This document shows, in pieces, positions 16,477 through 25,129 of a DNA stretch of 64,000 bases. How positions within the stretch are numbered: position 1 is the first letter of the stretch; the number at the start of each line of letters is the position of its first letter. The position numbers and the translations under genes are program-made. Below the pieces are notes generated by a model. It had not been told where the DNA came from. It saw nothing but the letters and a program-made list of their open reading frames with translations, and did not search any database. Source of the stretch: Nocardioides alkalitolerans (GTDB lineage: Bacteria > Actinomycetota > Actinomycetes > Propionibacteriales > Nocardioidaceae); the NCBI GenBank assembly GCA_038184435.1, contig CP116227.1, positions 3,377,501 through 3,441,500 on the forward strand, in the 5' to 3' direction.

Positions 16477-18042
16477 TCAGCGCTCGATGGAGGTGTTCGC
16501 CAGCGTGTAGCCGCTGAAGAACGTGTGGAAGCCGGACAGGTTGGTGAAGCCCTCGACGTCGTCGCTGTAGGCCCAGGCCTGGTCGCGGGTGTCGATCGAG
16601 GCGAAGGGCACGTCGGTCGCGAAGAGGTCGAAGGCCTCCTCGTACGCCGCGGCGCGGGTCTCGTCGTCCGTCGCCCGCAGGCCCTCCGTCAGGGCCGCGG
16701 CGATCTCCTCGTTCGCGTAGCCGAAGCTGCGGTTGAAGTTGTCGGGGCCCTGGACGAAGGAGAGCAGGTAGATCGGGTTGGTCACGATGCCGACGTCGCC
16801 GGAGACGGCGAGGTCGTAGTCGCCGGCCGCGCCCTTCTCGAGGCGGCCCGACCAGTCGGGGGCGTCGAGGGTGACGTCGATGCCGACCGCCTGGAGGTCC
16901 TGCTGCACCGACAGTGCGGTGTCCTGGAGGAAGGTGTACTGCGACGTCGCGAGCAGGGTCGCCGAGAAGCCGTCCGGGTAGCCGGCCTCGGCCAGCAGCT
17001 CCTTCGCGCGGTCGGGGTCGTAGCTCCACAGCTCGTCGCCCAGGCCCTCGAGGGCCGGGTCGTCGGAGGTGACGACGCCCTCGAGCGGCTGGCCGTTGCT
17101 CTGGAACGCGGCGGTCAGCGCGTTGTCGCGGTTGATCGCGTAGGCCACGGCCTCGCGCACCAGCGGGTCGGCGAACGGGCCGTCGGTGACGTTGAACTGG
17201 ACGTACTGGAAGGGGCCGGGCTGGGCGGCGAGCTCGACGCCGTCGGTGCTGCCGACGCGGTCGAAGTTCTCCCAGGTGACGTAGTCGATCATGTCGACGT
17301 CGCCGCTCACGAGGGCGTTGGCGCGGGCGTCGCCGTCGGGGTAGTAGGCCACGTCGATCTCGTCGAGCGCGACGTCCTCGGCGTCGTAGAAGCCGTCGAA
17401 CTTCGCGAGCGTCATGCCGACGCCCTCGTTCTGCTCCTCGATCTCGAACGGGCCGGCGCCGACGATGTTGGGCGTCTCGGCGTTGAGGCTCGCGTCGGGC
17501 ACGATCGCCGCGGTCGGCACGGCGAGGAACTCGAGGAACGCGTTGTTGGGCGCCTCGAGCGTGACCGTCACCTGGGTGTCGCTGTCGGCCGTGATGGACG
17601 CGATGTCCTGGAGGCCGGCGATGAGGGTCGAGCCGTTGTCGGGGTTCGCGTAGTACTCGAGGGAGTTCTTCACGTTGGTCGCCGTCAGCGGCGAGCCGTC
17701 GGAGAAGGTCAGGCCCTCGTGGAGGGTGAAGACGTACGTCGTGGGGTCGGGCGTCTCGACCGACGCGGCCAGGCCGGGCACGAGCTCGCCGTCCTCGTCG
17801 AGCGTCATGAGCCCGCGGTGGATGAGCGTCAGGACGAAGTTGGTGGCGGAACCCTGCCAGACACCGGTCGTGAGGGTGACCGGCTCGGCGGACAGGCCGA
17901 AGCGGAGCGTGCCGGGGTCGTCGGAGCTGCCGCTGCCGCCGCCGCAGGCGGCGAGGGTCATGGAGGCGACAGCGGCCGCCGTGAGCGCTGCCGTACGGGG
18001 ACGGGCCGCGGCGCGGAGCCGGGACGTGAGGGAGGTGCGCAT
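16477..18042 (-). CDS. ABC transporter substrate-binding lipoprotein (family 5)
   Basis: 521 aa from ATG 18042. The signal peptide ends in the lipobox LAAC with the lipidated Cys at residue 33, followed by a Gly/Ser linker. The mature part has the family 5 solute-binding fold (TYVFTLHEGLTFSDGSPLTA, VREAVAYAINRD, DRAKELLAEAGYPDG). It is exported, anchored outside and captures a peptide-like ligand for the permeases. It is the first gene of a seven-gene leftward operon that ends at 10341. Confidence 0.95.
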   Translation of the reverse strand: MRTSLTSRLRAAARPRTAALTAAAVASMTLAACGGGSGSSDDPGTLRFGLSAEPVTLTTGVWQGSATNFVLTLIHRGLMTLDEDGELVPGLAASVETPDPTTYVFTLHEGLTFSDGSPLTATNVKNSLEYYANPDNGSTLIAGLQDIASITADSDTQVTVTLEAPNNAFLEFLAVPTAAIVPDASLNAETPNIVGAGPFEIEEQNEGVGMTLAKFDGFYDAEDVALDEIDVAYYPDGDARANALVSGDVDMIDYVTWENFDRVGSTDGVELAAQPGPFQYVQFNVTDGPFADPLVREAVAYAINRDNALTAAFQSNGQPLEGVVTSDDPALEGLGDELWSYDPDRAKELLAEAGYPDGFSATLLATSQYTFLQDTALSVQQDLQAVGIDVTLDAPDWSGRLEKGAAGDYDLAVSGDVGIVTNPIYLLSFVQGPDNFNRSFGYANEEIAAALTEGLRATDDETRAAAYEEAFDLFATDVPFASIDTRDQAWAYSDDVEGFTNLSGFHTFFSGYTLANTSIER

Positions 18043-18129
18043 GGGGTCCTCTCGGGGGTGTGCAGATCGGCTCGGGGGTGCCGACGTGAACCGCCTTCGA
18101 ACCGAGCGTCAGGCGGAGGGGTCGAGAGG

Positions 18130-18160
18130 ACTATGCGCGGCCCGCAACATATGCGTCCAA
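18130..18160 (-). promoter_or_regulatory. Candidate promoter of the ABC/nitrilase/aldolase operon
   Basis: Reading leftward, TTGGAC (18155-18160) and CATAGT (18130-18135) are separated by 19 bp. Transcription would start near 18122, about 80 nt before the first start codon. Confidence 0.4.
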
Positions 18161-18180
18161 TAGATCTACTGCGGAGCAGA

Positions 18181-18196
18181 ATAAGGATCCGCTTAT
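18181..18196. promoter_or_regulatory. Candidate LysR-type regulator binding box
   Basis: ATAAG-N6-CTTAT is an interrupted palindrome that fits the LysR T-N11-A rule. Its centre is about 66 bp upstream of the inferred transcription start, the usual place of a LysR recognition site. A second small palindrome, TAGATCTA (18162-18169), lies just upstream of the -35 element, where an activation site would be. Confidence 0.5.
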
Positions 18197-18406
18197 GTAA
18201 TGCCGCCGTCATGCGGGGGCAACGCGGCGGACACGGGACGAACGGATCGGGTCAGTCCGGTTGCGCTGCCGTTAATCCTGCAGGTCAGCGCTGTGAGGGG
18301 AGTCTCGGCCGGGCACCCGGGCGGGCGCGGGTGGTCGCCGTCACGTCGGACGCGACCGCCGTCACACCGAGCGCCCGGTCGGGTCACATGGTGGACGAGC
18401 GGTCGG

Positions 18407-19168
18407 TCAGGAGAGCGCGGCCGGCCCGTCCGCCGCGGCGTCGAGCGAGCGCGAGGTGTCCTTGAGCCGCACCCCCGACTCGCCGAGGTCCCGCGCGCCG
18501 GCCACGAGGGCGTCGACGATCCGGGCGGCGTGGGCGTGGTCGAGCCCGTCCGGCGGGTGCACGTTGGAGACGCAGTTGCGCTCCGAGTCCCGGCGTCCCG
18601 GGCGCGGGTGGTGGGTCAGGTAGATGCCGAGGCTGCTCGGCACCGACAGGCCGGGCCGCTCGCCCACGAGCACCAGCAGCGTCTCGACGCCGAGGTGGGC
18701 GCCCACGTGGTCGCCGAGCGCCACGCGGGCGTTGGTGGCGACGACGAGGGGAGCGAGCGAGTAGCGCGGGGTCAGGCGCTCGACGAGGGCCGCGACGAGC
18801 GCGGGCGCGTGGTCGGTGAGCGCCTGGCCCGAGAGCCCGTCGGCGAGCACGATCCCGATGTCGGCCCCGGTGTCCCGCGGGAGGTGCTCCAGGTCGCGGG
18901 GCTGACGCCCGAGGTCGGGCCGGCGCAGGTACTCACCACGGTCGGCGACCTTGCTGGCCACCAGCAGCGGCGTACCGAGTCCTCGGGACTCGAGGTCCGC
19001 CACCAGGGCGTCGACGTCGACCGGCACGTGCACGGCGTCGCGCGCCTGCGCGTGGGCCGCGCGGAAGGCGAGCACGTCGCCGAGCGCCATCGTGTCGCCG
19101 GCGCGGCCGAGGCCGATCCGGGACTGGGTGGTGCGGCGCAGCGCGGCCCAGAAGTCGTCGTCGCTCAT
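18407..19168 (-). CDS. eutC: Ethanolamine ammonia-lyase small subunit
   Basis: 253 aa from ATG 19168, overlapping the eutB stop by 4 bp. EutC features include the early RTTQSRIGLGRAG segment, the DIGIVLADGLS strand, LVGERPGL.V..SLG.Y and the terminal ERNCVSNVHPPDGL with the conserved Cys. With EutB it forms the adenosylcobalamin-dependent lyase that converts ethanolamine to acetaldehyde and ammonia. No microcompartment gene, EutA-type reactivase or permease gene lies beside it. Confidence 0.95.
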   Translation of the reverse strand: MSDDDFWAALRRTTQSRIGLGRAGDTMALGDVLAFRAAHAQARDAVHVPVDVDALVADLESRGLGTPLLVASKVADRGEYLRRPDLGRQPRDLEHLPRDTGADIGIVLADGLSGQALTDHAPALVAALVERLTPRYSLAPLVVATNARVALGDHVGAHLGVETLLVLVGERPGLSVPSSLGIYLTHHPRPGRRDSERNCVSNVHPPDGLDHAHAARIVDALVAGARDLGESGVRLKDTSRSLDAAADGPAALS

Positions 19169-20577
19169 GCGCCCGCTCCCAGCGTGCGGAGCACCGAGGT
19201 GCTCGGGTCCACGGGCAGGACGCGACCGCTCTCCGACATGAGGCCGCAGCGGGTGAGCCACTCCTCGAACTCGGGCGCGGGGCGCGTGCCGAACAGGTCG
19301 CGGGCGTAGAGGGCGTCGTGGAAGCCGAGGCTCTGGTAGCCCAGCATCACGTCGTCGGCGCCCGGCACGCAGATGACGAAGCCGACGCGGGCCGCGGCCA
19401 GCAGCGTGAGCAGCACGTCCATGTCGTCCTGGTCGGCCTCGGTGTGGTTGGTGTAGCAGACGTCGGCGCCCATCTGCAGGCCCAGCAGCTTGGCGCAGAA
19501 GTGGTCCTCGAGCCCGGCGCGCACGACCTGCTTGCCGTCGTAGAGGTACTCCGGGCCGATGAACCCCACCACCGTGTTGATGAGGAACGGGTCGAGGTCA
19601 CGGGCCACGGCGTACGCCCGGGCCTCCAGGGTCTGCTGGTCGACGGGACGGCCCTCGGTGCCGAGGTGCGCGTCCGCGGAGAGCACGGAGCCCTGGCCGG
19701 TCTCGAGGTACATGACGTTGTCGCCGACGGTGCCGCGCCGCAGCGAGCGCGCAGCCTCGTTGGCCTCGCGGAGCAGGTCGATCGTGACACCGAAGCCCTC
19801 GTTGGCACCCTGCGTGCCCGCGATGGACTGGAAGACGAGGTCGACCGGGGCGCCCGCCTCGATGAGCCCGATCGACGTGGTGACGTGGGTGAGGACGCAC
19901 GACTGGGTGGGGATCTCGTAGCGCTGGCGCACGTCGTCGAGCAGGTGCAGCAGGTCGCTGACGGCCTGGGGCGAGTCGGTGGCCGGGTTGATGCCGATGA
20001 CGGCGTCGCCGGCGCCGAGGAGGAGCCCGTCGAGGGTGGCCGCGGTGATGCCGCGGGGGTCGTCGGTCGGGTGGTTGGGCTGCAGCCGGGTCGACAGCCG
20101 GCCCGGGAGGCCGACCGTCGTGCGGAACGCCGTCGTCACCTGCACGGCCCGCGCGACGGTGACGAGGTCCTGGTTGCGCATCAGCTTGCTGACCGCGGCG
20201 ACCATCTCGGGCGTCAGAGCCCAGCGGATGCCGGCGAGCCGGTCGGCGGCGTCGTCGCGGGTGACGGTGTCGAGGAGCCAGTCCCGCAGGCCGCCGACGG
20301 TGAGGTGGGAGATCTGCCGGTACGCCGCGGCGTCGTGCTGCTCGAGGACGAGGCGCGTGACGTCGTCGGTCTCGGCGGGGACGAGCAGCTCGGTGAGGAA
20401 GAGGTCGAGCGGCACGTCGGCCAGCGCCCACTGCGCGGCGGCCCGCTCGGCGTCGGTCTCCGCCGCGCACCCGGCGAGCTCGTCGCCCGAGCGGCGTGGC
20501 GAGGCCTTCGCCATGAGCTCGACGAGGTGGCCGAAGGTGTACGTCGTCGGCCCGAGGGTCTGTCGGAACACGGTCAC
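19165..20577 (-). CDS. eutB: Ethanolamine ammonia-lyase large subunit
   Basis: 470 aa from GTG 20577; a longer start at 20604 is possible. It aligns along its length with EutB (E. coli form 453 aa), with RSGDELAG near the start, the barrel strands RLQPNHPTDDPRGI, GAGDAVIGINPATD, YLETGQGSVLSA and VNTVVGFIGPEYLY (written FLINTVVGFIGPEYLYDGKQ here) and GLEDHFCAKLLGL. These residues form the substrate and cobalamin-side barrel. It gives nitrogen and acetaldehyde from phospholipid-derived ethanolamine. A 209-bp gap with nested inverted repeats separates it from the divergent HAD gene. Confidence 0.96.
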   Translation of the reverse strand: MTVFRQTLGPTTYTFGHLVELMAKASPRRSGDELAGCAAETDAERAAAQWALADVPLDLFLTELLVPAETDDVTRLVLEQHDAAAYRQISHLTVGGLRDWLLDTVTRDDAADRLAGIRWALTPEMVAAVSKLMRNQDLVTVARAVQVTTAFRTTVGLPGRLSTRLQPNHPTDDPRGITAATLDGLLLGAGDAVIGINPATDSPQAVSDLLHLLDDVRQRYEIPTQSCVLTHVTTSIGLIEAGAPVDLVFQSIAGTQGANEGFGVTIDLLREANEAARSLRRGTVGDNVMYLETGQGSVLSADAHLGTEGRPVDQQTLEARAYAVARDLDPFLINTVVGFIGPEYLYDGKQVVRAGLEDHFCAKLLGLQMGADVCYTNHTEADQDDMDVLLTLLAAARVGFVICVPGADDVMLGYQSLGFHDALYARDLFGTRPAPEFEEWLTRCGLMSESGRVLPVDPSTSVLRTLGAGA

Positions 20578-20675
20578 CCTGCGACCGTAGGCCGGTCCTG
20601 TCACCCGCGTGTTACACGCGCCGCTCCATGCGTGGATCCATGCACGATCGGTCGGGGTGCTTATGGAGGCTGCGT

Positions 20676-20766
20676 CGAGTTGTCACGTACGCAGCGTCCC
20701 GTGCCGAGTTGTCACGAATCACTCATGACAACTCGACGGATCTGCCGCGGCGTACGTGACAACTCG
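20676..20766. repeat. Nested inverted repeats with four copies of CGAGTTGTCA
   Basis: The outer 17-bp repeat is perfect (20676-20692 / 20750-20766). An inner 10-bp pair (20705-20714 / 20726-20735) repeats the same core. All four cores read CGAGTTGTCA on one strand or the other. The set lies between the divergent eutB and HAD genes, so it may be an operator array, or a REP-like element. The string TGCGTCGAGTTG at its left end recurs at 39106-39117. Confidence 0.75.
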
Positions 20767-20786
20767 GCGCAGGTACGGTCGCCCGC

Positions 20787-21449
20787 GTGGACCACCAGCA
20801 GCCCCCGCCGCACCATGCCGTGTTCGACTTCGACGGGGTGCTGGTGCGGCGCGACTCGACGGTCGAGCTGCTGCGCCGCCGCTTCCGCCGCCGGCCGTGG
20901 CTCCTGCCGCTCGCGCTCGGGCCGCTGACCGCGTACGCCGCGACCGTCGCCACCCCGCCGCTCCAGGCGCCCGCGTCCCGGGTGGTCGTGCGGGCCGCGC
21001 TGGCCGGCACGACCCGCGCCCGCGTCGAGGCGTCGGGCCGCGCCCTGGGCGCCGAGCTCGCCGGCGACGACCGGTGGCGCGTCGACGCCGCCGTCGCGGC
21101 CCTCCGCACCCACCTCGCCGAGGGCGCCGTCACCGTCGTCTCGGCGGGCCTCGACATCACGGTCCGCGCTTATCTCGACGCCCTCGACCTCCACGACGTC
21201 GCCGTCGTCGCGTCCCGTCTCGACGGGCGGCTCGGCGGGGTGCACCTCACCGACCACACGTACGGCGCGGCGAAGGTCGTGCGCGCCGCCGCGGCGGGGC
21301 TGCACCGCTGGGACGTGGCCTACACCGACGCCGCCTCCGACTTCCCGCTGCTCGCCCCGGCGCGCCGCCGGGTGCTCGTCAACGCCCGTCCCTCGGTCGT
21401 CGCGGCCGCCCGCCTCCGCTGGCCCGACGTCGAGGTCGTCACCTGGTGA
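20787..21449 (+). CDS. HAD-superfamily phosphatase, phosphoserine-phosphatase-like (HAD-IB)
   Basis: 220 aa from GTG 20787. HAD motif I is FDFDGVL, motif II is VVSAGLD, motif III Lys is in GAAKVV and motif IV is YTDAASDFPLL, all in the order of the HAD-IB branch. It should hydrolyse a small phosphorylated metabolite in the cytosol. Residues 40-60 are hydrophobic like the cap-domain helix seen in relatives. It is divergent from eutB and its stop overlaps the convergent GntR gene by 11 bp. Substrate unknown. Confidence 0.85.
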   Translation: MDHQQPPPHHAVFDFDGVLVRRDSTVELLRRRFRRRPWLLPLALGPLTAYAATVATPPLQAPASRVVVRAALAGTTRARVEASGRALGAELAGDDRWRVDAAVAALRTHLAEGAVTVVSAGLDITVRAYLDALDLHDVAVVASRLDGRLGGVHLTDHTYGAAKVVRAAAAGLHRWDVAYTDAASDFPLLAPARRRVLVNARPSVVAAARLRWPDVEVVTW

Positions 21450-22176
21450 CGTCGGCCTCCACCTCGAACACGGCACGGTCGGAGCGGTAGACGTCGCGCG
21501 CGAACTCCACGCAGCGCCCGTCCGCGTCGTACGCCGACCGCTCCAACCGCGTGCCCGGCGTCGCCGCGACCGCGTCGAGCAGCCGGCACGACTCGTCGTC
21601 GAGCACGACGGAGGCCAGGGTGGCGCGCGCGGTGGTGACCACCACGCCGTACGTCGCGGCGAGCAGCTCCCACAGCGAGCCCGTCAGGTCCGCCTCGAGG
21701 AGGTGGGGAGTCAGTGCCACGGGGAAGACGGAGGTCTCGAGCGCGATGGGCTCGGCGTCGGCGCTGCGGCGGCGGCGCACGACGTGCACGGGGGCGCCCG
21801 GGACCAGGCCGAGCGCGGTGGCGGCCGCCGTGTCCGCCTCCCCCACCTCGGCGGAGAGCACGACGGCCGTCGGGGTCTTGCCGCCCCGCTCGACCTCGCG
21901 GCTGAAGCTGCCGATGCGGAAGACGTGCCGCTGCTCGGCGACGAAGGTGCCGCGGGGGGTGCGGCGGTAGACGTAGCCCTCGTTCGCGAGGACCGTGAGG
22001 GCGTGGCGGGCCGTCATCCGCGACACCCCGTGGAGCTCGGACAGCTCGCGCTCGGAGGGCACGAGCGTGTGGGGCGCGAGCTCCTCCTCGACGATGCGTC
22101 GGCGCAGGTCAGCGGCTATCTCGGCGTACCGCGGCACGCTCCCGCGCGGGGACGGGGAGGACGCGGTCGACGGCAC
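21439..22176 (-). CDS. GntR-family repressor (HutC/UTRA type)
   Basis: 245 aa from GTG 22176; no RBS is visible, so translation may be leaderless or start at another GTG nearer 22131. The winged HTH (about residues 20-85) contains VPSERELSELHGVSRMTARHAL and ends in the wing YRRTPRGTFV. The C-terminal UTRA effector domain follows. HutC-type proteins usually sense a pathway metabolite. It is divergent from the kinase/flavoprotein operon and the site TGGTATATACCA lies between them. Confidence 0.9.
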   Translation of the reverse strand: MPSTASSPSPRGSVPRYAEIAADLRRRIVEEELAPHTLVPSERELSELHGVSRMTARHALTVLANEGYVYRRTPRGTFVAEQRHVFRIGSFSREVERGGKTPTAVVLSAEVGEADTAAATALGLVPGAPVHVVRRRRSADAEPIALETSVFPVALTPHLLEADLTGSLWELLAATYGVVVTTARATLASVVLDDESCRLLDAVAATPGTRLERSAYDADGRCVEFARDVYRSDRAVFEVEADVTR

Positions 22177-22218
22177 CGCCGCAACGTAGCACTTGCGCCG
22201 AGCTTGGCCTAGGGCGCA

Positions 22219-22230
22219 TGGTATATACCA
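22219..22230. promoter_or_regulatory. GntR/HutC-type operator
   Basis: TGGTATATACCA is a perfect 12-bp palindrome containing GT-N-TA-N-AC, the HutC-subfamily consensus. It is 42 bp upstream of the GntR start codon and 26 bp upstream of the kinase start codon, so it could control both. Confidence 0.7.
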
Positions 22231-22256
22231 ACTACCGACCACCCGAGGAGCTGCCG

Positions 22257-23708
22257 ATGCACGTGCTCGCGATCGACCAGGGCACGTCCGGCACCAAGGC
22301 CGTCGTGGTCGCTCCCGACGGCACCGCCCTCGCTGCTGCCGAGGTCGCCCACGCCCCGCGCCACCTCGCGGACGGCGGCGTCGAGCACGACCCCGCGGTG
22401 ATCTGGCAGGCGGTCGTCGACACCGGTCGACGCGCACTCGCCGCGGCCGCCCTGCCCGACGGCGCCCTCGCGGGCGTGGCGCTGGCCAACCAGGGCGAGA
22501 CCGTGCTGGCCTGGGACCGCGCGACCGGCACCCCCCTGTCCCCCGCGATCGTCTGGCAGGACCGACGGGCCGCCGGCGTCACCGACGCGTTGCGGGCCCA
22601 GGGGGCGGAGGACGAGGTCGCGCGCCGTACCGGCCTCGTGCTCGACCCCTACTTCTCCGCCCCCAAGCTGCGCTGGCTCCGCGACCACGTCACGCGCGAC
22701 GGCGTCGTGACGACGCTGGACACCTGGCTGGTGCACCGCCTGTGCGGCGCGTTCGTCACGGACGTCTCCACCGCGGGCCGCTCCATGCTCACCACCCTGG
22801 ACGACCCGACGGCCTGGGACCCCGACCTCCTCGCCCTCCTCGGCCTCGACGGCGAGGAGCTGCCCGCGATCGTCGCCAGCGACGACGTCGTCGGCACGAC
22901 CGACGTCTTCGGCCCCCGCGTGCCCGTCACCGGCCTCGTCGTGGACCAGCAGGCGGCGCTCCTCGCGCAGGGCTGCTGGGACGCCGGCACGGTGAAGTGC
23001 ACCTTCGGCACGGGGGCCTTCCTGCTGGCGCAGACCGGTACGACGCCGGTGCTGTCGTCGAGCGGACTGACCACCTCGCCGGCCTGGCGGCTGCGCGACG
23101 AGACGCGGTTCTGCGTCGACGGGCAGGTCTACACGGCCGCCTCGGCGGTCGACTGGCTCGCCGGTCTCGGCGTGCTGGGCAGCGCCAGCGAGGTCGACGC
23201 CGTGGCGGCCGACGACGCGGGCGGGGTGCAGTTCGTTCCCGCGCTCACCGGTCTCGCTGCCCCCTGGTGGCAGCCCGGCGCGACGGCGTCGCTCACCGGG
23301 CTGCGCCTCGGGACCGGTCGCGGCGAGGTGGTGCGCGCCGTCGTCGAGGGCGTCGCCGCCTCCGTCGCCCACCTGCTCGAGGCCGTCCGCCGCGACGGCG
23401 CCCCCGTGGCGAGCCTGCGCGTCGACGGCGGTCTGACCCGCTCCCGCGTGCTCGTCCAGACGCTCGCCGACCGGGCGCAGGTGCCCGTCGAGGTCCACCC
23501 CTCCGCGCACGCCACCCCGCTGGGCGCGGCGGTCGCGGCCCGCCTCGGTCTCGAGGCCGCTCTCACGCCCGGCGAGGCGCTCCCCCGCGTCGTACCGCGC
23601 CATGTCATCCACCCCACCTGGTCCCCCGACCGGGCCGCCTCCGAGCAGCAGCGCTGGCACGACGCCGCCGCGCTCGTGGCCCGCACCGAACGAACGGAGC
23701 ACCCGTGA
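22257..23708 (+). CDS. FGGY-family carbohydrate kinase, glycerol-kinase-like
   Basis: 483 aa from ATG 22257 with RBS GAGGAG at 22245-22250. The N-terminal phosphate-1 motif is AIDQGTSGTKAVV. The glycerol-kinase-like signature region is GTVKCTFGTGAFLL, and the FGGY C-terminal motif is LRVDGGLTRSRVLVQTLAD. It phosphorylates a polyol or sugar with ATP. Its operon partners are two flavoproteins of the glycerol-3-phosphate-dehydrogenase type, so glycerol or another short polyol (for example a tetritol) is likely, but the exact substrate cannot be told. Confidence 0.88.
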   Translation: MHVLAIDQGTSGTKAVVVAPDGTALAAAEVAHAPRHLADGGVEHDPAVIWQAVVDTGRRALAAAALPDGALAGVALANQGETVLAWDRATGTPLSPAIVWQDRRAAGVTDALRAQGAEDEVARRTGLVLDPYFSAPKLRWLRDHVTRDGVVTTLDTWLVHRLCGAFVTDVSTAGRSMLTTLDDPTAWDPDLLALLGLDGEELPAIVASDDVVGTTDVFGPRVPVTGLVVDQQAALLAQGCWDAGTVKCTFGTGAFLLAQTGTTPVLSSSGLTTSPAWRLRDETRFCVDGQVYTAASAVDWLAGLGVLGSASEVDAVAADDAGGVQFVPALTGLAAPWWQPGATASLTGLRLGTGRGEVVRAVVEGVAASVAHLLEAVRRDGAPVASLRVDGGLTRSRVLVQTLADRAQVPVEVHPSAHATPLGAAVAARLGLEAALTPGEALPRVVPRHVIHPTWSPDRAASEQQRWHDAAALVARTERTEHP

Positions 23709-25129
23709 GCACCCCCTCCTCCGCAGACGCGCCCCGCCGCGTCGACGTCGCCGTCATCGGCGGCGGCGTCGTCGGGTCGGCGATCGCCCGCCGCCTGGCG
23801 GGCACCGACCTGAGCGTCGCGATCGTCGAGGCCCGCAGCGACGTCGGCGACGGCACCAGCAAGGCCAACACCGCGATCCTCCACACAGGCTTCGACGCGA
23901 GCCCGGGCACGGTGGAGTCACGGCTGGTCGCCGAGGGCTACCACCTCCTCGGCGAGTTCGCCGAGGCGACCGGCATCCCGGTCGAGCGCACCGGCGCGCT
24001 GCTCGTCGCCTGGAGCGAGGAGGAGCTCGCGGCCCTGCCGGGGCTGCGGGAGAAGGCGCGGAAGAACGGGTACGACGCGTGCGAGATCGTCTCCGCCGCG
24101 GAGGTCCACGACGCCGTGCCCTCGCTCGGCCCGGGGGCGCTCGGCGGGCTCACCGTGCCCGGCGAGTCGATCATCTGCACCTGGTCGACGACCATCGCGC
24201 TGGCGACCGACGCGGTGGCCCGCGGCGCCGAGGTGCTGCTGGAGCACCGGGTGACCGCCGTGGACGCGACGACCGACGGCAGCGTGCTGCGCACCACCGG
24301 CGGCGACGTGCACGCCCGCTGGGTGGTCAACGCGGCCGGGCTGCACGCCGACACGATCGACGGGCTCTTCGGGCACGACCGCTTCACGGTGACGCCGCGG
24401 CGCGGGGAGCTGTTCGTGTTCGACAAGCTGGCCCGGCCGCTGGCGCCGCTCATCGTGCTGCCCGTGCCGTCGTCGCGGGGCAAGGGCGTGCTGGTGAGCC
24501 CGACCGTCTACGGCAACGTCATGCTCGGTCCCACCGCCGAGGACCTCGACGACAAGACGGCGACCGGCACCACTGCGGACGGGTTCGCCTTCCTGCGCGC
24601 GAAGGGCGAGCGGATCATGCCGACGCTCTTCGACGAGGAGGTGACGACGACCTACGCCGGCCTCCGGGCCGCCGTGCCCGGCGGCGACTACCTGCTGGAG
24701 CGGGACGACGAGCAGCACTACGTGCTCGTGGGCGGCATCCGCTCGACGGGCCTGACGGCCTGCATCGCGATCGCCGAGCACGTCGCCGGGCTGCTCGCCG
24801 ACGGCGGCCTCGACGTCGGGCTCCGCGACGAGCTGCCCGCGCCGCCGCGCATCCCCAACATCGGCGAGGCCGGCCTGCGGCCCTACGCCGACGCCGAGCG
24901 GATCGCCGCCGACCCGGCCTACGGCCACGTCGTCTGCTTCTGCGAGCGCGTCACGGCGGGCGAGGTGCGGGACGCGTTCGACTCGGCGATCCCGCCCCGC
25001 GACATGGACGGTCTCCGTCGGCGTACCCGCCTCATGAACGGCCGCTGCCAGGGCTTCTTCTGCGGCGCCGACGCCCAGGCCGCGCTCGAGACGTGCGGCG
25101 CCAGCCTTCTCGCAGGAGCCGACCGATGA
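23705..25129 (+). CDS. FAD-dependent polyol-phosphate dehydrogenase with C-terminal [2Fe-2S] BFD-like domain
   Basis: 474 aa from GTG 23705 (GTGA overlap with the kinase stop). The Rossmann motif is VIGGGVVGSAIARRL and the DAO domain extends to about residue 375, including the substrate-site GLRAAVPGGDYLLE segment. The C-terminal part has four Cys (CFCER and GRCQGFFC), the BFD-like iron-sulphur site. This arrangement matches GlpA-type anaerobic glycerol-3-phosphate dehydrogenases rather than GlpD. It should oxidise the phosphorylated polyol and pass electrons through the iron-sulphur centre to the next gene product. Confidence 0.88.
   Translation: MSTPSSADAPRRVDVAVIGGGVVGSAIARRLAGTDLSVAIVEARSDVGDGTSKANTAILHTGFDASPGTVESRLVAEGYHLLGEFAEATGIPVERTGALLVAWSEEELAALPGLREKARKNGYDACEIVSAAEVHDAVPSLGPGALGGLTVPGESIICTWSTTIALATDAVARGAEVLLEHRVTAVDATTDGSVLRTTGGDVHARWVVNAAGLHADTIDGLFGHDRFTVTPRRGELFVFDKLARPLAPLIVLPVPSSRGKGVLVSPTVYGNVMLGPTAEDLDDKTATGTTADGFAFLRAKGERIMPTLFDEEVTTTYAGLRAAVPGGDYLLERDDEQHYVLVGGIRSTGLTACIAIAEHVAGLLADGGLDVGLRDELPAPPRIPNIGEAGLRPYADAERIAADPAYGHVVCFCERVTAGEVRDAFDSAIPPRDMDGLRRRTRLMNGRCQGFFCGADAQAALETCGASLLAGADR

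Larger units (their letters stand above)
18043..18406. other. 364-bp regulatory gap upstream of the ABC operon
   Basis: No credible gene. The section 18130-18200 is AT-rich for this genome and holds the candidate promoter and LysR box described separately. The rest (18200-18406) is GC-rich sequence after the eutC stop codon in which I see nothing certain. Confidence 0.6.

Noticed and set aside
18043..18406. Riboswitch upstream of the ABC operon
   Set aside because: No conserved riboswitch core is recognisable. The sequence fits a promoter with LysR sites better.
15499..18465. 988-codon open frame antisense to the ABC permease and binding-protein genes
   Set aside because: It covers genes with full transporter motifs and its translation has no recognisable domain. 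High G+C removes stop codons on the other strand.
20578..20786. Cobalamin riboswitch upstream of eutB
   Set aside because: The gap has no B12-box-like sequence and is filled with the nested inverted repeats.
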